Positions 39,170 to 49,324 of a DNA stretch of 64,000 nucleotides are shown piece after piece. Within the stretch, counting starts at the first letter, position 1. The number at the start of each line of letters is the position of its first letter. Below the pieces are notes generated by a model. The model was given only the letters and a program-made list of their open reading frames with translations. It did not search any database and was not told the origin of the DNA. Source of the stretch: Cherax quadricarinatus (lineage: Eukaryota > Arthropoda > Malacostraca > Decapoda > Parastacidae); contig NC_091307.1 in assembly GCF_038502225.1 (NCBI RefSeq), positions 23,640,115-23,704,114 of the forward strand, in the 5' to 3' direction. The position numbers and the translations under genes are program-made.

Positions 39170-39350
39170 CTTCTCAGCGAGGCACCCCTCAAGGGAGATT
39201 CCTTGACGCTGGTGAGGGGCTCTTGATCTAGGGAATTGGATCTGTGCTCCAATTCCCTTAATTAAGCCTGAATACTTTTCACCTTCCCCCCCACAGGCGC
39301 TGTATAATCCTACGGGTTTAGCGCTTCCCCATGATTATAATAATTCTCAG
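39170..39350 (-). mobile_element. AGCGCTAAACCC-family repeat, best-preserved copy
   Basis: On the minus strand: GGGGAAGCGCTAAACCCGTA, CAGCGCCTGTGGGG, TTCAGGCTTAATTAAGGGAA, TTGGAGCACAGATCC, TAGATCAAGAGCCCCTCACC, AGCGTCAAGGAATCTCCC. About 180 bp and non-coding. No A/B box or terminal repeats are seen, so its class is unresolved. Confidence 0.6.
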
Positions 39351-39429
39351 CAAGGCGCCGGGTGCTTTTCCATGTGATAACCATGTGAGTCACGTGCCTC
39401 TGCTCACCCACACTTACAAGGATAATACG

Positions 39430-40332
39430 CATCCCACTTCTCAAACATGATGCCTTAAGCTGTATCGATAACTTAGTCACACAGAACACTCTTTCACAAA
39501 TTATTTACGTTGACGGTTCTGTTCACCAGTCCACTGGTGCAGCTGGTAGTGCTGCTGTTGTCATACAGAGTGATGGCTCTCATAAAGAAATTGGAGCACG
39601 CATCAATAACTGTGCCTCTACCCTTCAAACAGAACTGTTTGCCATACTCCTTGCACTCAAATGCGTCCATGTATCTAAGGTTGACACTTTAATTGTAACT
39701 GATTCTCTGTCATCCATAAATTCTCTCAACTCATTAAGTATAAATTGTGGCATGCTTGTGTCAGAAGCCAGACATAGGTATGGTAAGATTGTGGACAGTG
39801 GAGTCAGAGTGCACATGCTGTGGATTCCATCTCACATTGGTCTTCAGATGCATGATAGAACTGATAAATTGGCTAAGCTGTATGCTTTCAAAGAGGGGGT
39901 AGATTACAATCTTGGGTTGTCAGTTAGCAGTTTGAGAACAATAATACGAAAAGAACTTCAAATGAACTTAGGGAGATTGACACAAGTCAGTCCATCTATC
40001 ATCATTCCATCATGCAGGAGGAGCCACATGTCTATGGTGCATCCAACAAGATAAGCAGACTCTTGGATGTCACTACTGCCCGGCTCCGGCTGGGTTACAA
40101 GTATCTTTGGCAGGTTAAATCACCACCACCAGATGTAGACCAAACGAAATGTAAACTTTGCCAGATGGACTATTGTCACACCTTGCGTCATTATGTACTG
40201 GAGTGTGATCATATTAATGAATTTAGAAACAACTCACTCAGAAATGTTCAAGAAATGGCAAAGTATTTTATCCACAGTGGCATATTACAGACCATTCTGG
40301 AGAAATACCCTGACTTTGCTAGCTGTAAATAA
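39430..40332 (+). pseudogene. I-like LINE family 2, RNase H region
   Basis: It reads IIYVDGSVHQSTGAAGSAAV, LQTELFAILLALK, LIVTDSLSSINSLN and MLWIPSHIGLQMHDRTDKLA. After a frameshift near 40000 comes SRLLDVTTARLRLGYKYLWQ with a C-terminal CKLCQMDYCHTLRHYVLEC knuckle, ending at the stop codon 40330-40332. It is homologous to, but clearly distinct from, the element at 31690-34845. The RT part is absent. Confidence 0.88.
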
Positions 40333-40340
40333 TGCATTAC

Positions 40341-40342
<2 letters not shown>

Positions 40343-40434
<92 letters not shown>

Positions 40435-40680
40435 TGTGTGTGAGGGTGTGTGTGGGTGTGGGTGTGTGGGTGTGGGTGTGTGGGTGTGTGTGAGGGTGTG
40501 TGTGGGTGTGGGTGTGTGGGTGTGGGTGTGTGGGTGTGGGTGTGTGTGTGGGTGTGTGTGTGCGTGTGTGTGTGGGTGTGCGTGCTTGTGTGTATGCATA
40601 TATTTGTACGCTCGTGTGCATATGTCTGTGCGTGTGCCCTCGTCAGTGTGTGTATGTGTGTGCGCGCGCGCTAGTGTGGG
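40343..40680. repeat. (TG)n grading into TGTGGG-rich simple sequence
   Basis: Pure TG to about 40430, then irregular GTGTGGGTGTG units to about 40600 and a degenerate end. It lies 10 bp after the LINE stop codon, inside its presumed 3' UTR. Confidence 0.95.
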
Positions 40681-40694
40681 TGTATGATCCACTT

Positions 40695-40985
40695 AATATT
40701 TGTATTTATAACTCATTACAATTGTGACCAGATGTGGACGTATCAGTGGTTCATTATTTTGTAATTTGTTCATGACTGTAACCATGTATAGGAGTGAGGC
40801 TGATTCATTACCTCTGTAACTTGCCATGATTGTGAACAGATCTACCTGGAGTTCATTACCTTTGTAACTAGTTCAGCTATCATAACTTTGGGGTCCAGTC
40901 CCTGGACCCATTATGTACCTTTGTAATCTTTTGACTACCGCCCACAGGATGGGTATGGGGTGCATAATAAAGGTATTAAACTAAC
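40695..40985 (+). mobile_element. 3' UTR of I-like LINE family 2
   Basis: Contains AATTGTGACCAGATGTGGAC, TTGCCATGATTGTGAACAGA, GGGGTCCAGTCCCTGGACCC, ACTACCGCCCACAGGATGGG and GGGGTGCATAATAAAGG. It most simply belongs to the LINE fragment ending at 40332. It is the reference for the 3'-end-only copies at 4758, 16240, 36460 and 37318. Confidence 0.75.
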
Positions 40986-41046
40986 TAACCACTTTTCAGG
41001 GCATGGAATGTGACGTCTTGGCCAACGGAAGCTATGTTTGTGTGTG

Positions 41047-42102
41047 TACTCACCTATTTGTACTCACCTATTTGTGGTTTCAGGGGTCGATTCACAGCTC
41101 CTGGCCCCGCCTCTTCGCTGATTGCTACTAGGTCCTCTCTCTCCCTGCCCCATGAGCTCTATCATACCTCGCCTTAAAACTATGTATGGTTCCTGCCTCC
41201 ACCACATCACTTTCTAGGCTATTCCATGGCCTGACTACTCTATGACTGAAGAAATACTTCCTAACATCCCTTTGATTCATCTGAGTCTTCAACTTCCAAT
41301 TGTGACCTCTTGTGTCTGTGTCCCATCTCTGGAACATCCCGTCTTTGTCCACCTCGTCTATTCCGCGCAGTATTTTATATGTCGTTATCATGTCTCCCCT
41401 GACCCTCCTGGTCTCCAGTGTCGTCAGGCCGATTTCCCTCAACCTTTCTTCATAGGACAATCCCCGTAGCTCTGGGACTAGTCTTGTTGCAAACCTTTGC
41501 ACTTTCTCTAATTTCTTGACGTGCTTGACTAGGTGTGGATTCCAAACTGGTGCTGCATACTCCAGTATGGGCCTGACGTAGATGGTGTACAGAGTCTTAA
41601 ACGAATCCTTACTGAGGTATCGGAACGCTATCCGTAGGTTTGCCAGGCGCCCGTATGCTGCAGCAGTTATCTGATTGATGTGCGCCTCAGGAGATATGCT
41701 TGGTGTTATACTCACCCCCAGATCTTTTTCCTTGAGTGAGGTTTGCAGTCTTTGGCCATCTATACTATATTGTGTCTGCGGTCTTCTTTGCCCTTCCCCA
41801 ATCTTCATGACTTTGCATTTGGCAGGGTTAAATTCAAGGAGCCAGTTGCTGGACCAGGCTTGTAGCCTGTCCAGATCTCTTTGTAGTCCTGCCTGATCCT
41901 CGTCCGATTCGATTCTTCTCATTAACTTCACATCGTCTGCAAACAAGGACACTTCTGAGTCTATCCCTTCCGTTATGTCGTTCACGTATACCAAGAACAG
42001 CACAGGTCCTAGGACTGACCCTTGTGGAACCCCGCTTGTCACAGGCGCCCACTCTGACACCTCGTCGCGTACCATGACTCGTTGTTGCCTCCCTGTCAGA
42101 TA

Positions 42103-42105
<3 letters not shown>
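41047..42105 (-). mobile_element. CR1-like LINE family A subfamily, copy 5
   Basis: The minus-strand frame (from 41128) covers the RT from GRQQRVMVRDEVSEW through PVTSGVPQGSVLGPVLF, FADDVKLMRRI and the C-terminus. Many silent and conservative differences from copies 1-3 (VNDITEGID, GLTTLETRRVRGDM) mark a sister subfamily. Its tail uses CACCTATTTG where copies 1-3 have CACCTAGTTG. The 5' truncation abuts (TG)n at 42106. Confidence 0.9.

Positions 42106-42146
<41 letters not shown>
42106..42146. repeat. (TG)n microsatellite
   Basis: TG run at the 5' junction of LINE copy 5. Confidence 0.96.
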
Positions 42147-42147
<1 letters not shown>

Positions 42148-42456
42148 GTGGTTTGTAAGGTACGCCTCAGAATCTGTTGTCCAAAGTGAGAAGAATTTTG
42201 TCCATAGTTGTGTACAGAAGGTTGAAAGCAATTCTGTCACTGCCTCGCGGGCGATCCGTAAATCGTCAGTTTCTAGAGGTGGATAAGTAGAAGTCCGGAA
42301 CCTGGTTTTGACAAGTGATTGCTCACTAACGGTTCCAAGGCAGTCCATGTCCACACGGGGGTCGGTCATTGGAGATCCAGAAGAGTAAGGTATTGTGCCA
42401 TTCATCATTAAATACAGTAAAATTGGGGGAGCAGTTCCAAGAATATGAGAAAACAT
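42147..42456 (-). other. unidentified coding-like fragment
   Basis: The open minus-strand frame reads into the LINE frame only through the microsatellite. Its own part (TVSEQSLVKTRFRTSTYPPL, ETDDLRIAREAVTELLSTFC, TQLWTKFFSLWTTDSEAYL) has balanced composition and looks like real protein, possibly from another transposon or a host exon. I do not recognise the family. Confidence 0.35.
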
Positions 42457-42704
42457 ACCCTTACTGAGCTGCGGTCACTTCCACTGCGACAGTGTTGTTC
42501 CCAAGAAAACACCTCTTACCCTGCCTGGTACACAGTGCCAGGATGGTACCTACAAAATTTACTGAACAATGCCTAGCGGAACCACATGCTAAACAAGACC
42601 ACTATGCAAGCATCAATTAAAAAAATAATGGTGGTGGGCAAACCAAAAAGAATGTCAGGAATCATACACCTTAAATAGTAACTCCTGGATCTGTAGGCAA
42701 CTTC
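42457..42704. other. no gene seen
   Basis: Unique spacer sequence. Confidence 0.45.
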
Positions 42705-42975
42705 CAGTTACCTGGAGAGGGTTTCGGGGGGTCAACACCCCCGCGGGCCGGTCTGAGACCAGGCCTCATGGTGGATCAGGGTCTGATCAACCAGGCTGTT
42801 ACTGCTGGCCGTACGCAAGCTGACGTACTAACCACAGCCCGGTTGATCAGCTACTGACTTTAAGTGTCTGTCCAGTGCCTTCTTGAAGACAGCTAGGGGT
42901 CTATTGGTAATCCCCCTTATATATGCTGGGAGGCAATTGAACAGTCTTGGGCCCCGGACACTTATTGTGTAGTAC
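42705..42975 (-). pseudogene. LINE family B 3' tail fragment
   Basis: On the minus strand it encodes GPRLFNCLPAYIRGITNRPL followed by the family B 3' UTR (CCTGGTTGATCAGACCCTGA). It is truncated about 90 codons before the stop. Confidence 0.85.
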
Positions 42976-43635
42976 ATCCACCATCAGAGGTCCTGCCAGA
43001 TGACCACACTGTGTCTATGTCCAAAGATGATCCAATTTCCATTGGGCGTAGTAACACGACTATCACAGCACTACCAACGGAAGGCGACAAGGAGCCCACA
43101 TAAAGGTTCGTTATGAAGAATCATTAAAATACTTGCAATGATTATTATATTCATGATGATCACTAAACCCGTAGGGATCATACAACGCCTGGCAGAGAGA
43201 AAGGAAGGAGATATCAGGTATACTTCCTTAGATCAAGAGCCCCTCACCGGCGTCAAGTACCTCCCTTGATGGATGAAATATAGGCAAACCTCCCCAATAG
43301 ATTAGTAAGTGGCAGGCAAAACTAATTGGAAGACTTTAAAACGAGTGTACAGTGCATTTAGATCCATATTTAAAAAGAATACTTAATGTGAAGCGCTAAA
43401 CCCGTTTGATTTAAAATATGCTCTTCATGAAACAGGCGCCAGCCTCCACCATTCCTTGTGCTAAATGGCGCACACAGGTTTAGCTCTTCAATATAATCAA
43501 TAAAGATATCCTGGTGTTGCACATGTGTCATGTTCGCTACTATCATAGTGTATTATTACAGTAACTTGCTTGTCTATCCAAGCTCTGAGGTCCGTCCCTG
43601 CAGTCACAATGTGCCTCGCTAATAATAATAATAAT
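42976..43635. other. spacer with dispersed-repeat fragments
   Basis: Contains an AGCGCTAAACCC-family copy at 43140-43265 (CACTAAACCCGTAGGGATCA, then GATCAAGAGCCCCTCACCGG) and two shorter pieces near 43387 and 43450. No gene seen. Confidence 0.5.
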
Positions 43636-44432
43636 GGTTTAGAAAGACACGTAAGCAAACACTATAACATATTTATTAGAAAACGTTTCGGTCCTGGAAC
43701 CTTGATCACTTCTAACATACAGAGGTAGAAAGACATTATATATATAGGCGGAGAGTGAGATGTGACGCACGTGACCTGAGGAATGTCATAAGAACATAAG
43801 AATGGAGGAACACTGTAGAAGGCCTACTGGCCCATGCGAGGCGAGGGTAGACGATGAAATCACGTGACTCCTGTGTTGTTGGGTTGGTGCTGCTTAAGTA
43901 TCATGTATGCCAATGTTTTTGAAATTTTGTAGTTTTCAGTGTTGCGTTCTATAGTGTCGGTGACGGTGATTAGTGAGGCTTCTAGGCACCGTCGGCGTCT
44001 GAGGTCAGGTTCGGTGAGAACGAGTTGTGCCTCGTTCCAGTTCATCAAATGCCCCGTGGAGTCTCTGTGGAGGACACAGGCGTACCTTACATCGTCTCTG
44101 TTAGAGGCATTTCGATGCTCATTCAGGCGGACTGCAAGATCTCTGCCTGTCTCGCCTACATATTTCTTGGGACAGAACCCACAGGGGATAGTGTAGACGC
44201 CTGCTGTAGAAGTTAGAGGTGTGGGGCTGCGTTTAGTAGTGAGGTCTTTGATAGAGGATGTGTTTATGGTGGAAACGTTGATGTTACTCATAGCAAGTTC
44301 CCGGCGAGTATTCGTGGCAACATCGCCACATGGGAGTACTATGAACTGTTTAGGGGGCTGTTCCATGGGCGGTTTGTTGAGGATAGCTTGTGCCTTGAGT
44401 CTGCAATCTCGGATGAAGAAAGATGGGAACTG
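43636..44432 (-). mobile_element. Penelope-like element, inverted 5'-truncated arm (GIY-YIG end)
   Basis: Almost identical, inverted, to 48421-49221. The minus-strand frame 43860-44366 encodes the GIY-YIG endonuclease: AGVYTIPCGFCPKKYVGETG and LAVRLNEHRNASNRDDVRYA, with one substitution relative to the right arm (NTEN for NTGN). The homology stops abruptly at 44432. An inverted, truncated partial copy next to a complete one is a known Penelope arrangement. Confidence 0.93.
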
Positions 44433-44924
44433 ATGGACACTGCAGTCTGCTCTCTCCTCTATGTCCTCAACATGCCCTCTCTACACTGCCTCGCAGTGCC
44501 ACGCAGTGCCACGCAGCTGGGTTTAGCCCTGGCTCTTTATTCTACAACTCAAGACCTTCCTCTCACGACTGTTCATCGTCTGTCCACACTTCCCCACTCA
44601 CCCACCGGAGTCCCAACAGAAGAGCCTGCTATGTGTGTTCTCAATGTCTGTCCCACGATCGACTTAGCTGCTGGGTTAAGCCCTGGCTCTATTTCTACTA
44701 CTAAGAACACTCCTCTCCAGCACTATTCTTCGTCTGTCCCGCCTTCCCCTCTCATCCCATTTGGGATCTTACCTGAACTTTCGTTCGTTCGTTCGTTCCT
44801 CTGTTAGTGTGACTTTGTCAATGGTCCAAGTCGGACCGAAACGTCGTCGTAAGCTTCTGTCTTTTATGTGCGGGTTATTTGTGTATCGTTCCAGTCACGG
44901 TATTGTGCCTTTTTGTTATTTATC
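44433..44924 (+). mobile_element. unassigned segment ending in a second PLE-type tail
   Basis: 44433-44775 is C/T-rich sequence without a domain, containing (TTCG)n at 44778-44796. 44800-44924 has TTTGTCAATGGTCCAAGTCG, then GGACCGAAACGTCGTCGTAA and GTTCCAGTCACGGTATTGTG, a tail type distinct from that at 49140 but with the same hairpin-GAAACG arrangement. Confidence 0.55.
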
Positions 44925-45710
44925 AAAATGGTATACAATACCGACAGGTTGTTAGGTAAGACACATATGCAACAGTTAGACAACTTTATTCCGAAACGTT
45001 TCGCCTACACAGTAGGCTTCTTCAGTCGAATACAGAAAGTAGGCAGGAACAGTAGAGATGTGAAGACGATGTAATCAGTCCATCACCCTTAAAGTCGTAG
45101 AATTTGAGGTTGTCAGTCCCTCGGCCTGGAGAAGTTCAGTTCCATAGTCAGGAACTATCTGAAGATTAAGCGACAGTGCGGAGACTTAAATACTGTCGGA
45201 AGGAGAGGTGCAGGGTAGTAGTAGTAGTAGTAGTAGTAGTAGTGAGAGGCAACTGAGAGGTCATGTCCCTCTCAGATCCAACCCTTCTCACTTGAAAAGC
45301 TTGTCCAAGGTGTTTTCTGTACCAAGATGCCACGTGTTGCAGTGTCTGACAAGATGAACATCAAAATGGTATACAATACCGACAGGTTGTTAGGTAAGAC
45401 ACATATGCAACAGTTAGACAACTTTATTCCGAAACGTTTCGCCTACACAGTAGGCTTCTTCAGTCGAATACAGAAAGTAGGCAGGAACAGTAGAGATGTG
45501 AAGACGATGTAATCAGTCCATCACCCTTAAAGTCGTAGAATTTGAGGTTGTCAGTCCCTCGGCCTGGAGAAGTTCAGTTCCATAGTCAGGAACTATCTGA
45601 AGATTAAGCGACAGTGCGGAGACTTAAATACTGTCGGAAGGAGAGGTGCAGGGTAGTAGTAGTAGTAGTAGTAGTAGTAGTGAGAGGCAACTTAGAGGTC
45701 ATGTCCCCTC
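44925..45710 (-). repeat. 438-bp PLE terminal repeat, left array (1.8 units)
   Basis: One full unit (44925-45362) and most of a second, in minus orientation. Each holds TTCCGAAACGTTTCGCCTAC, (TAG)n and TGTCTGACAAGATGAACATC. The second unit is cut after GGTCATGTCCC and meets the oppositely oriented array at 45710/45711. Confidence 0.95.
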
Positions 45711-47435
45711 ATGTTCATCTTGTCAGACACTGCAACACGTGGCATCTTGGTACAGAAAACACCTTGGACAAGCTTTTCAAGTGAGAAGGGTTGGATCTGA
45801 GAGGGACATGACCTCTCAGTTGCCTCTCACTACTACTACTACTACTACTACTACTACCCTGCACCTCTCCTTCCGACAGTATTTAAGTCTCCGCACTGTC
45901 GCTTAATCTTCAGATAGTTCCTGACTATGGAACTGAACTTCTCCAGGCCGAGGGACTGACAACCTCAAATTCTACGACTTTAAGGGTGATGGACTGATTA
46001 CATCGTCTTCACATCTCTACTGTTCCTGCCTACTTTCTGTATTCGACTGAAGAAGCCTACTGTGTAGGCGAAACGTTTCGGAATAAAGTTGTCTAACTGT
46101 TGCATATGTGTCTTACCTAACAACCTGTCGGTATTGTATACCATTTTGATGTTCATCTTGTCAGACACTGCAACACGTGGCATCTTGGTACAGAAAACAC
46201 CTTGGACAAGCTTTTCAAGTGAGAAGGGTTGGATCTGAGAGGGACATGACCTCTCAGTTGCCTCTCACTACTACTACTACTACTACTACTACTACCCTGC
46301 ACCTCTCCTTCCGACAGTATTTAAGTCTCCGCACTGTCGCTTAATCTTCAGATAGTTCCTGACTATGGAACTGAACTTCTCCAGGCCGAGGGACTGACAA
46401 CCTCAAATTCTACGACTTTAAGGGTGATGGACTGATTACATCGTCTTCACATCTCTACTGTTCCTGCCTACTTTCTGTATTCGACTGAAGAAGCCTACTG
46501 TGTAGGCGAAACGTTTCGGAATAAAGTTGTCTAACTGTTGCATATGTGTCTTACCTAACAACCTGTCGGTATTGTATACCATTTTGATGTTCATCTTGTC
46601 AGACACTGCAACACGTGGCATCTTGGTACAGAAAACACCTTGGACAAGCTTTTCAAGTGAGAAGGGTTGGATCTGAGAGGGACATGACCTCTCAGTTGCC
46701 TCTCACTACTACTACTACTACTACTACTACTACCCTGCACCTCTCCTTCCGACAGTATTTAAGTCTCCGCACTGTCGCTTAATCTTCAGATAGTTCCTGA
46801 CTATGGAACTGAACTTCTCCAGGCCGAGGGACTGACAACCTCAAATTCTACGACTTTAAGGGTGATGGACTGATTACATCGTCTTCACATCTCTACTGTT
46901 CCTGCCTACTTTCTGTATTCGACTGAAGAAGCCTACTGTGTAGGCGAAACGTTTCGGAATAAAGTTGTCTAACTGTTGCATATGTGTCTTACCTAACAAC
47001 CTGTCGGTATTGTATACCATTTTGATGTTCATCTTGTCAGACACTGCAACACGTGGCATCTTGGTACAGAAAACACCTTGGACAAGCTTTTCAAGTGAGA
47101 AGGGTTGGATCTGAGAGGGACATGACCTCTCAGTTGCCTCTCACTACTACTACTACTACTACTACTACTACCCTGCACCTCTCCTTCCGACAGTATTTAA
47201 GTCTCCGCACTGTCGCTTAATCTTCAGATAGTTCCTGACTATGGAACTGAACTTCTCCAGGCCGAGGGACTGACAACCTCAAATTCTACGACTTTAAGGG
47301 TGATGGACTGATTACATCGTCTTCACATCTCTACTGTTCCTGCCTACTTTCTGTATTCGACTGAAGAAGCCTACTGTGTAGGCGAAACGTTTCGGAATAA
47401 AGTTGTCTAACTGTTGCATATGTGTCTTACCTAAC
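45711..47435 (+). repeat. 438-bp PLE terminal repeat, right array (3.9 units)
   Basis: Units start at GTTCATCTTGTCAGACACTG at 45713, 46151, 46589 and 47027, spaced exactly 438 bp and nearly identical. The last unit runs straight into the RT frame at 47436. These correspond to the pseudo-LTRs of Penelope-like elements. The 61-codon minus-strand frame repeated every 438 bp is a by-product. Confidence 0.95.
46047..46080 (+). ncRNA. hammerhead-ribozyme-like motif in PLE repeat
   Basis: CTGAAGA, one extra A, then a five-pair hairpin GCCTA-CTGTG-TAGGC, then GAAACG. It is repeated at 46485, 46923 and 47361, and inverted at 44992-45025 and 45430-45463. The type I hammerhead core is CUGANGA-stem II-GAAA. 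The short stem III (CG-TTT-CG) is followed by G rather than the expected U, so catalysis may be lost. Penelope-like elements are known to carry hammerhead motifs in their terminal repeats. Confidence 0.5.
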
Positions 47436-48996
47436 ATACCAGCCTGTATCGGAATCAGTGCTACTTCAAAGTACCCAGACTTTCCTTCAAAAGGCTCGTA
47501 GCATCTTACGAAAATCAGAACAAGGCAAAAAACTACTTAAACTTTTACCAGGTCAACCGAAACCAGCACGCCTGTATGGCCTTCCTAAGACACACAAACC
47601 TGGCATCCCACTACGGCCTATCACTTCGGGCATAGGGAGTGCACCACACAGACTAGCCGGCCACCTTGCCAAATACCTTTCAGCGCTTCTGGGCACTATC
47701 AGTCAAGCCCACCTCAAACACTCAGGTGACCTTCTCTCCCGAATTTCCAACCTGAATGTCAAAAACAAAAGCATGGCTTCCTTCGATGTCACAGCCCTCT
47801 TTACCAACGTTCCTACTGACGCTGCAATCAACATTCTGAGACAGAGGCTCACTGAAAACCACGACCTCCCTTTACCTCTTCTAGATTTCATCAATCTAAT
47901 GGAACTGTGTGTTAATTTCAACTTCTTCAAGTATCAGGACAACTGTTACAAACAATGCTTTGGGATGGCAATGGGCAGCCCGCTCAGTGCTGTGCTTGCC
48001 AACCTCTTCATGGAAAACTTGGAGACAGAGAAATTCAGCACCCTCATTCCCAACACCGTTACCTGGCTAAGATACGTTGATGATATATTGGTTTTCTATC
48101 CGAGACGTCTCAATATCCAGGCCCTTCTCAACAAGATCAATGCAGTTGAACCATCAATAAAGTTTACACTTGAACTCGAAAATGATGGCAAACTTCCTTT
48201 CCTCGACGTTCTACTGTGCAGATCTCCCGACAGTGACAAACTTCTCTTCAAAGTGTATAGAAAACCTACCAACAAGGACGATCTTATACACTTTTATTCA
48301 CACCAAGATACCCGCACTAAGAGAGGAGTCCTCATTGGCTTCTTCTTGAGAGCTCTTCGCATCTCCAGCCCTTGTTTTCTAGAAGAAGAATGCGCTTACA
48401 TAACACAAGCCTTTACACGTCTTCAGTTCCCATCTTTCTTCATCCGAGATTGCAGACTCAAGGCACAAGCTATCCTCAACAAACCGCCCATGGAACAGCC
48501 CCCTAAACAGTTCATAGTACTCCCATGTGGCGATGTTGCCACGAATACTCGCCGGGAACTTGCTATGAGTAACATCAACGTTTCCACCATAAACACATCC
48601 TCTATCAAAGACCTCACTACTAAACGCAGCCCCACACCTCTAACTTCTACAGCAGGCGTCTACACTATCCCCTGTGGGTTCTGTCCCAAGAAATATGTAG
48701 GCGAGACAGGCAGAGATCTTGCAGTCCGCCTGAATGAGCATCGAAATGCCTCTAACAGAGACGATGTAAGGTACGCCTGTGTCCTCCACAGAGACTCCAC
48801 GGGGCATTTGATGAACTGGAACGAGGCACAACTCGTTCTCACCGAACCAGACCTCAGACGCCGACGGTGCCTAGAAGCCTCACTAATCACCGTCACCGAC
48901 ACTATAGAACGCAACACTGGAAACTACAAAATTTCAAAAACATTGGCATACATGATACTTAAGCAGCACCAACCCAACAACACAGGAGTCACGTGA
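47436..48996 (+). CDS. Penelope-like reverse transcriptase with GIY-YIG endonuclease
   Basis: About 519 residues in one frame. RT motifs in order: LYGLPKTHKPGIPLRPITSG, SMASFDVTALFTNVP (motif A), FGMAMGSPLSAVLANLFME (motif B), WLRYVDDILVFY (motif C) and DGKLPFLDVLL. Then VYRKPTNKDDLIHFYS and the GIY-YIG nuclease (GVYTIPCGFC, KKYVGETGR, LAVRLNEH), with a CxxC before the YVG. This order defines Penelope-like elements. Full-length proteins are about 800 residues. Here the N-terminal part and any natural start are replaced by the terminal repeat, so the element is 5' deleted although the catalytic residues are present. The product would copy RNA at a nicked chromosomal target. Confidence 0.95.
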
Positions 48997-49260
48997 TTTC
49001 ATCGTCTACCCTCGCCTCGCATGGGCCAGTAGGCCTTCTACAGTGTTCCTCCATTCTTATGTTCTTATGACATTCCTCAGGTCACGTGCGTCACATCTCA
49101 CTCTCCGCCTATATATATAATGTCTTTCTACCTCTGTATGTTAGAAGTGATCAAGGTTCCAGGACCGAAACGTTTTCTAATAAATATGTTATAGTGTTTG
49201 CTTACGTGTCTTTCTAAACCAACTTGTCGGTATTTATTACCAAGGTTTATACCAATAATA
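48997..49260 (+). mobile_element. Penelope-like element 3' UTR and tail
   Basis: Follows the ORF without a gap. It includes a hairpin (GGTTC-CA-GGACC) preceded by GTGATCAA and followed by GAAACG at 49147-49172, a second hammerhead-like arrangement. It ends near GGTTTATACCAATAATAATA. The relic at 26655-26915 aligns along its whole length. Confidence 0.85.
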
Positions 49261-49324
49261 ATAATATAATAATAACGTTTTGAATACCATTAACACCATG
49301 GAGTAAATAATAGAGACATAAACT

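Noticed and set aside
40343..40680. Telomere-like G-rich repeats
   Set aside because: The units are irregular TG/TGTGGG mixtures derived from a (TG)n array. The arthropod telomere repeat TTAGG is absent.
45327..45512. 61-codon frame repeated every 438 bp as a small conserved peptide
   Set aside because: It recurs only because the 438-bp PLE unit recurs. It spans the hairpin and repeat core and is not conserved in the diverged copy at 56225.
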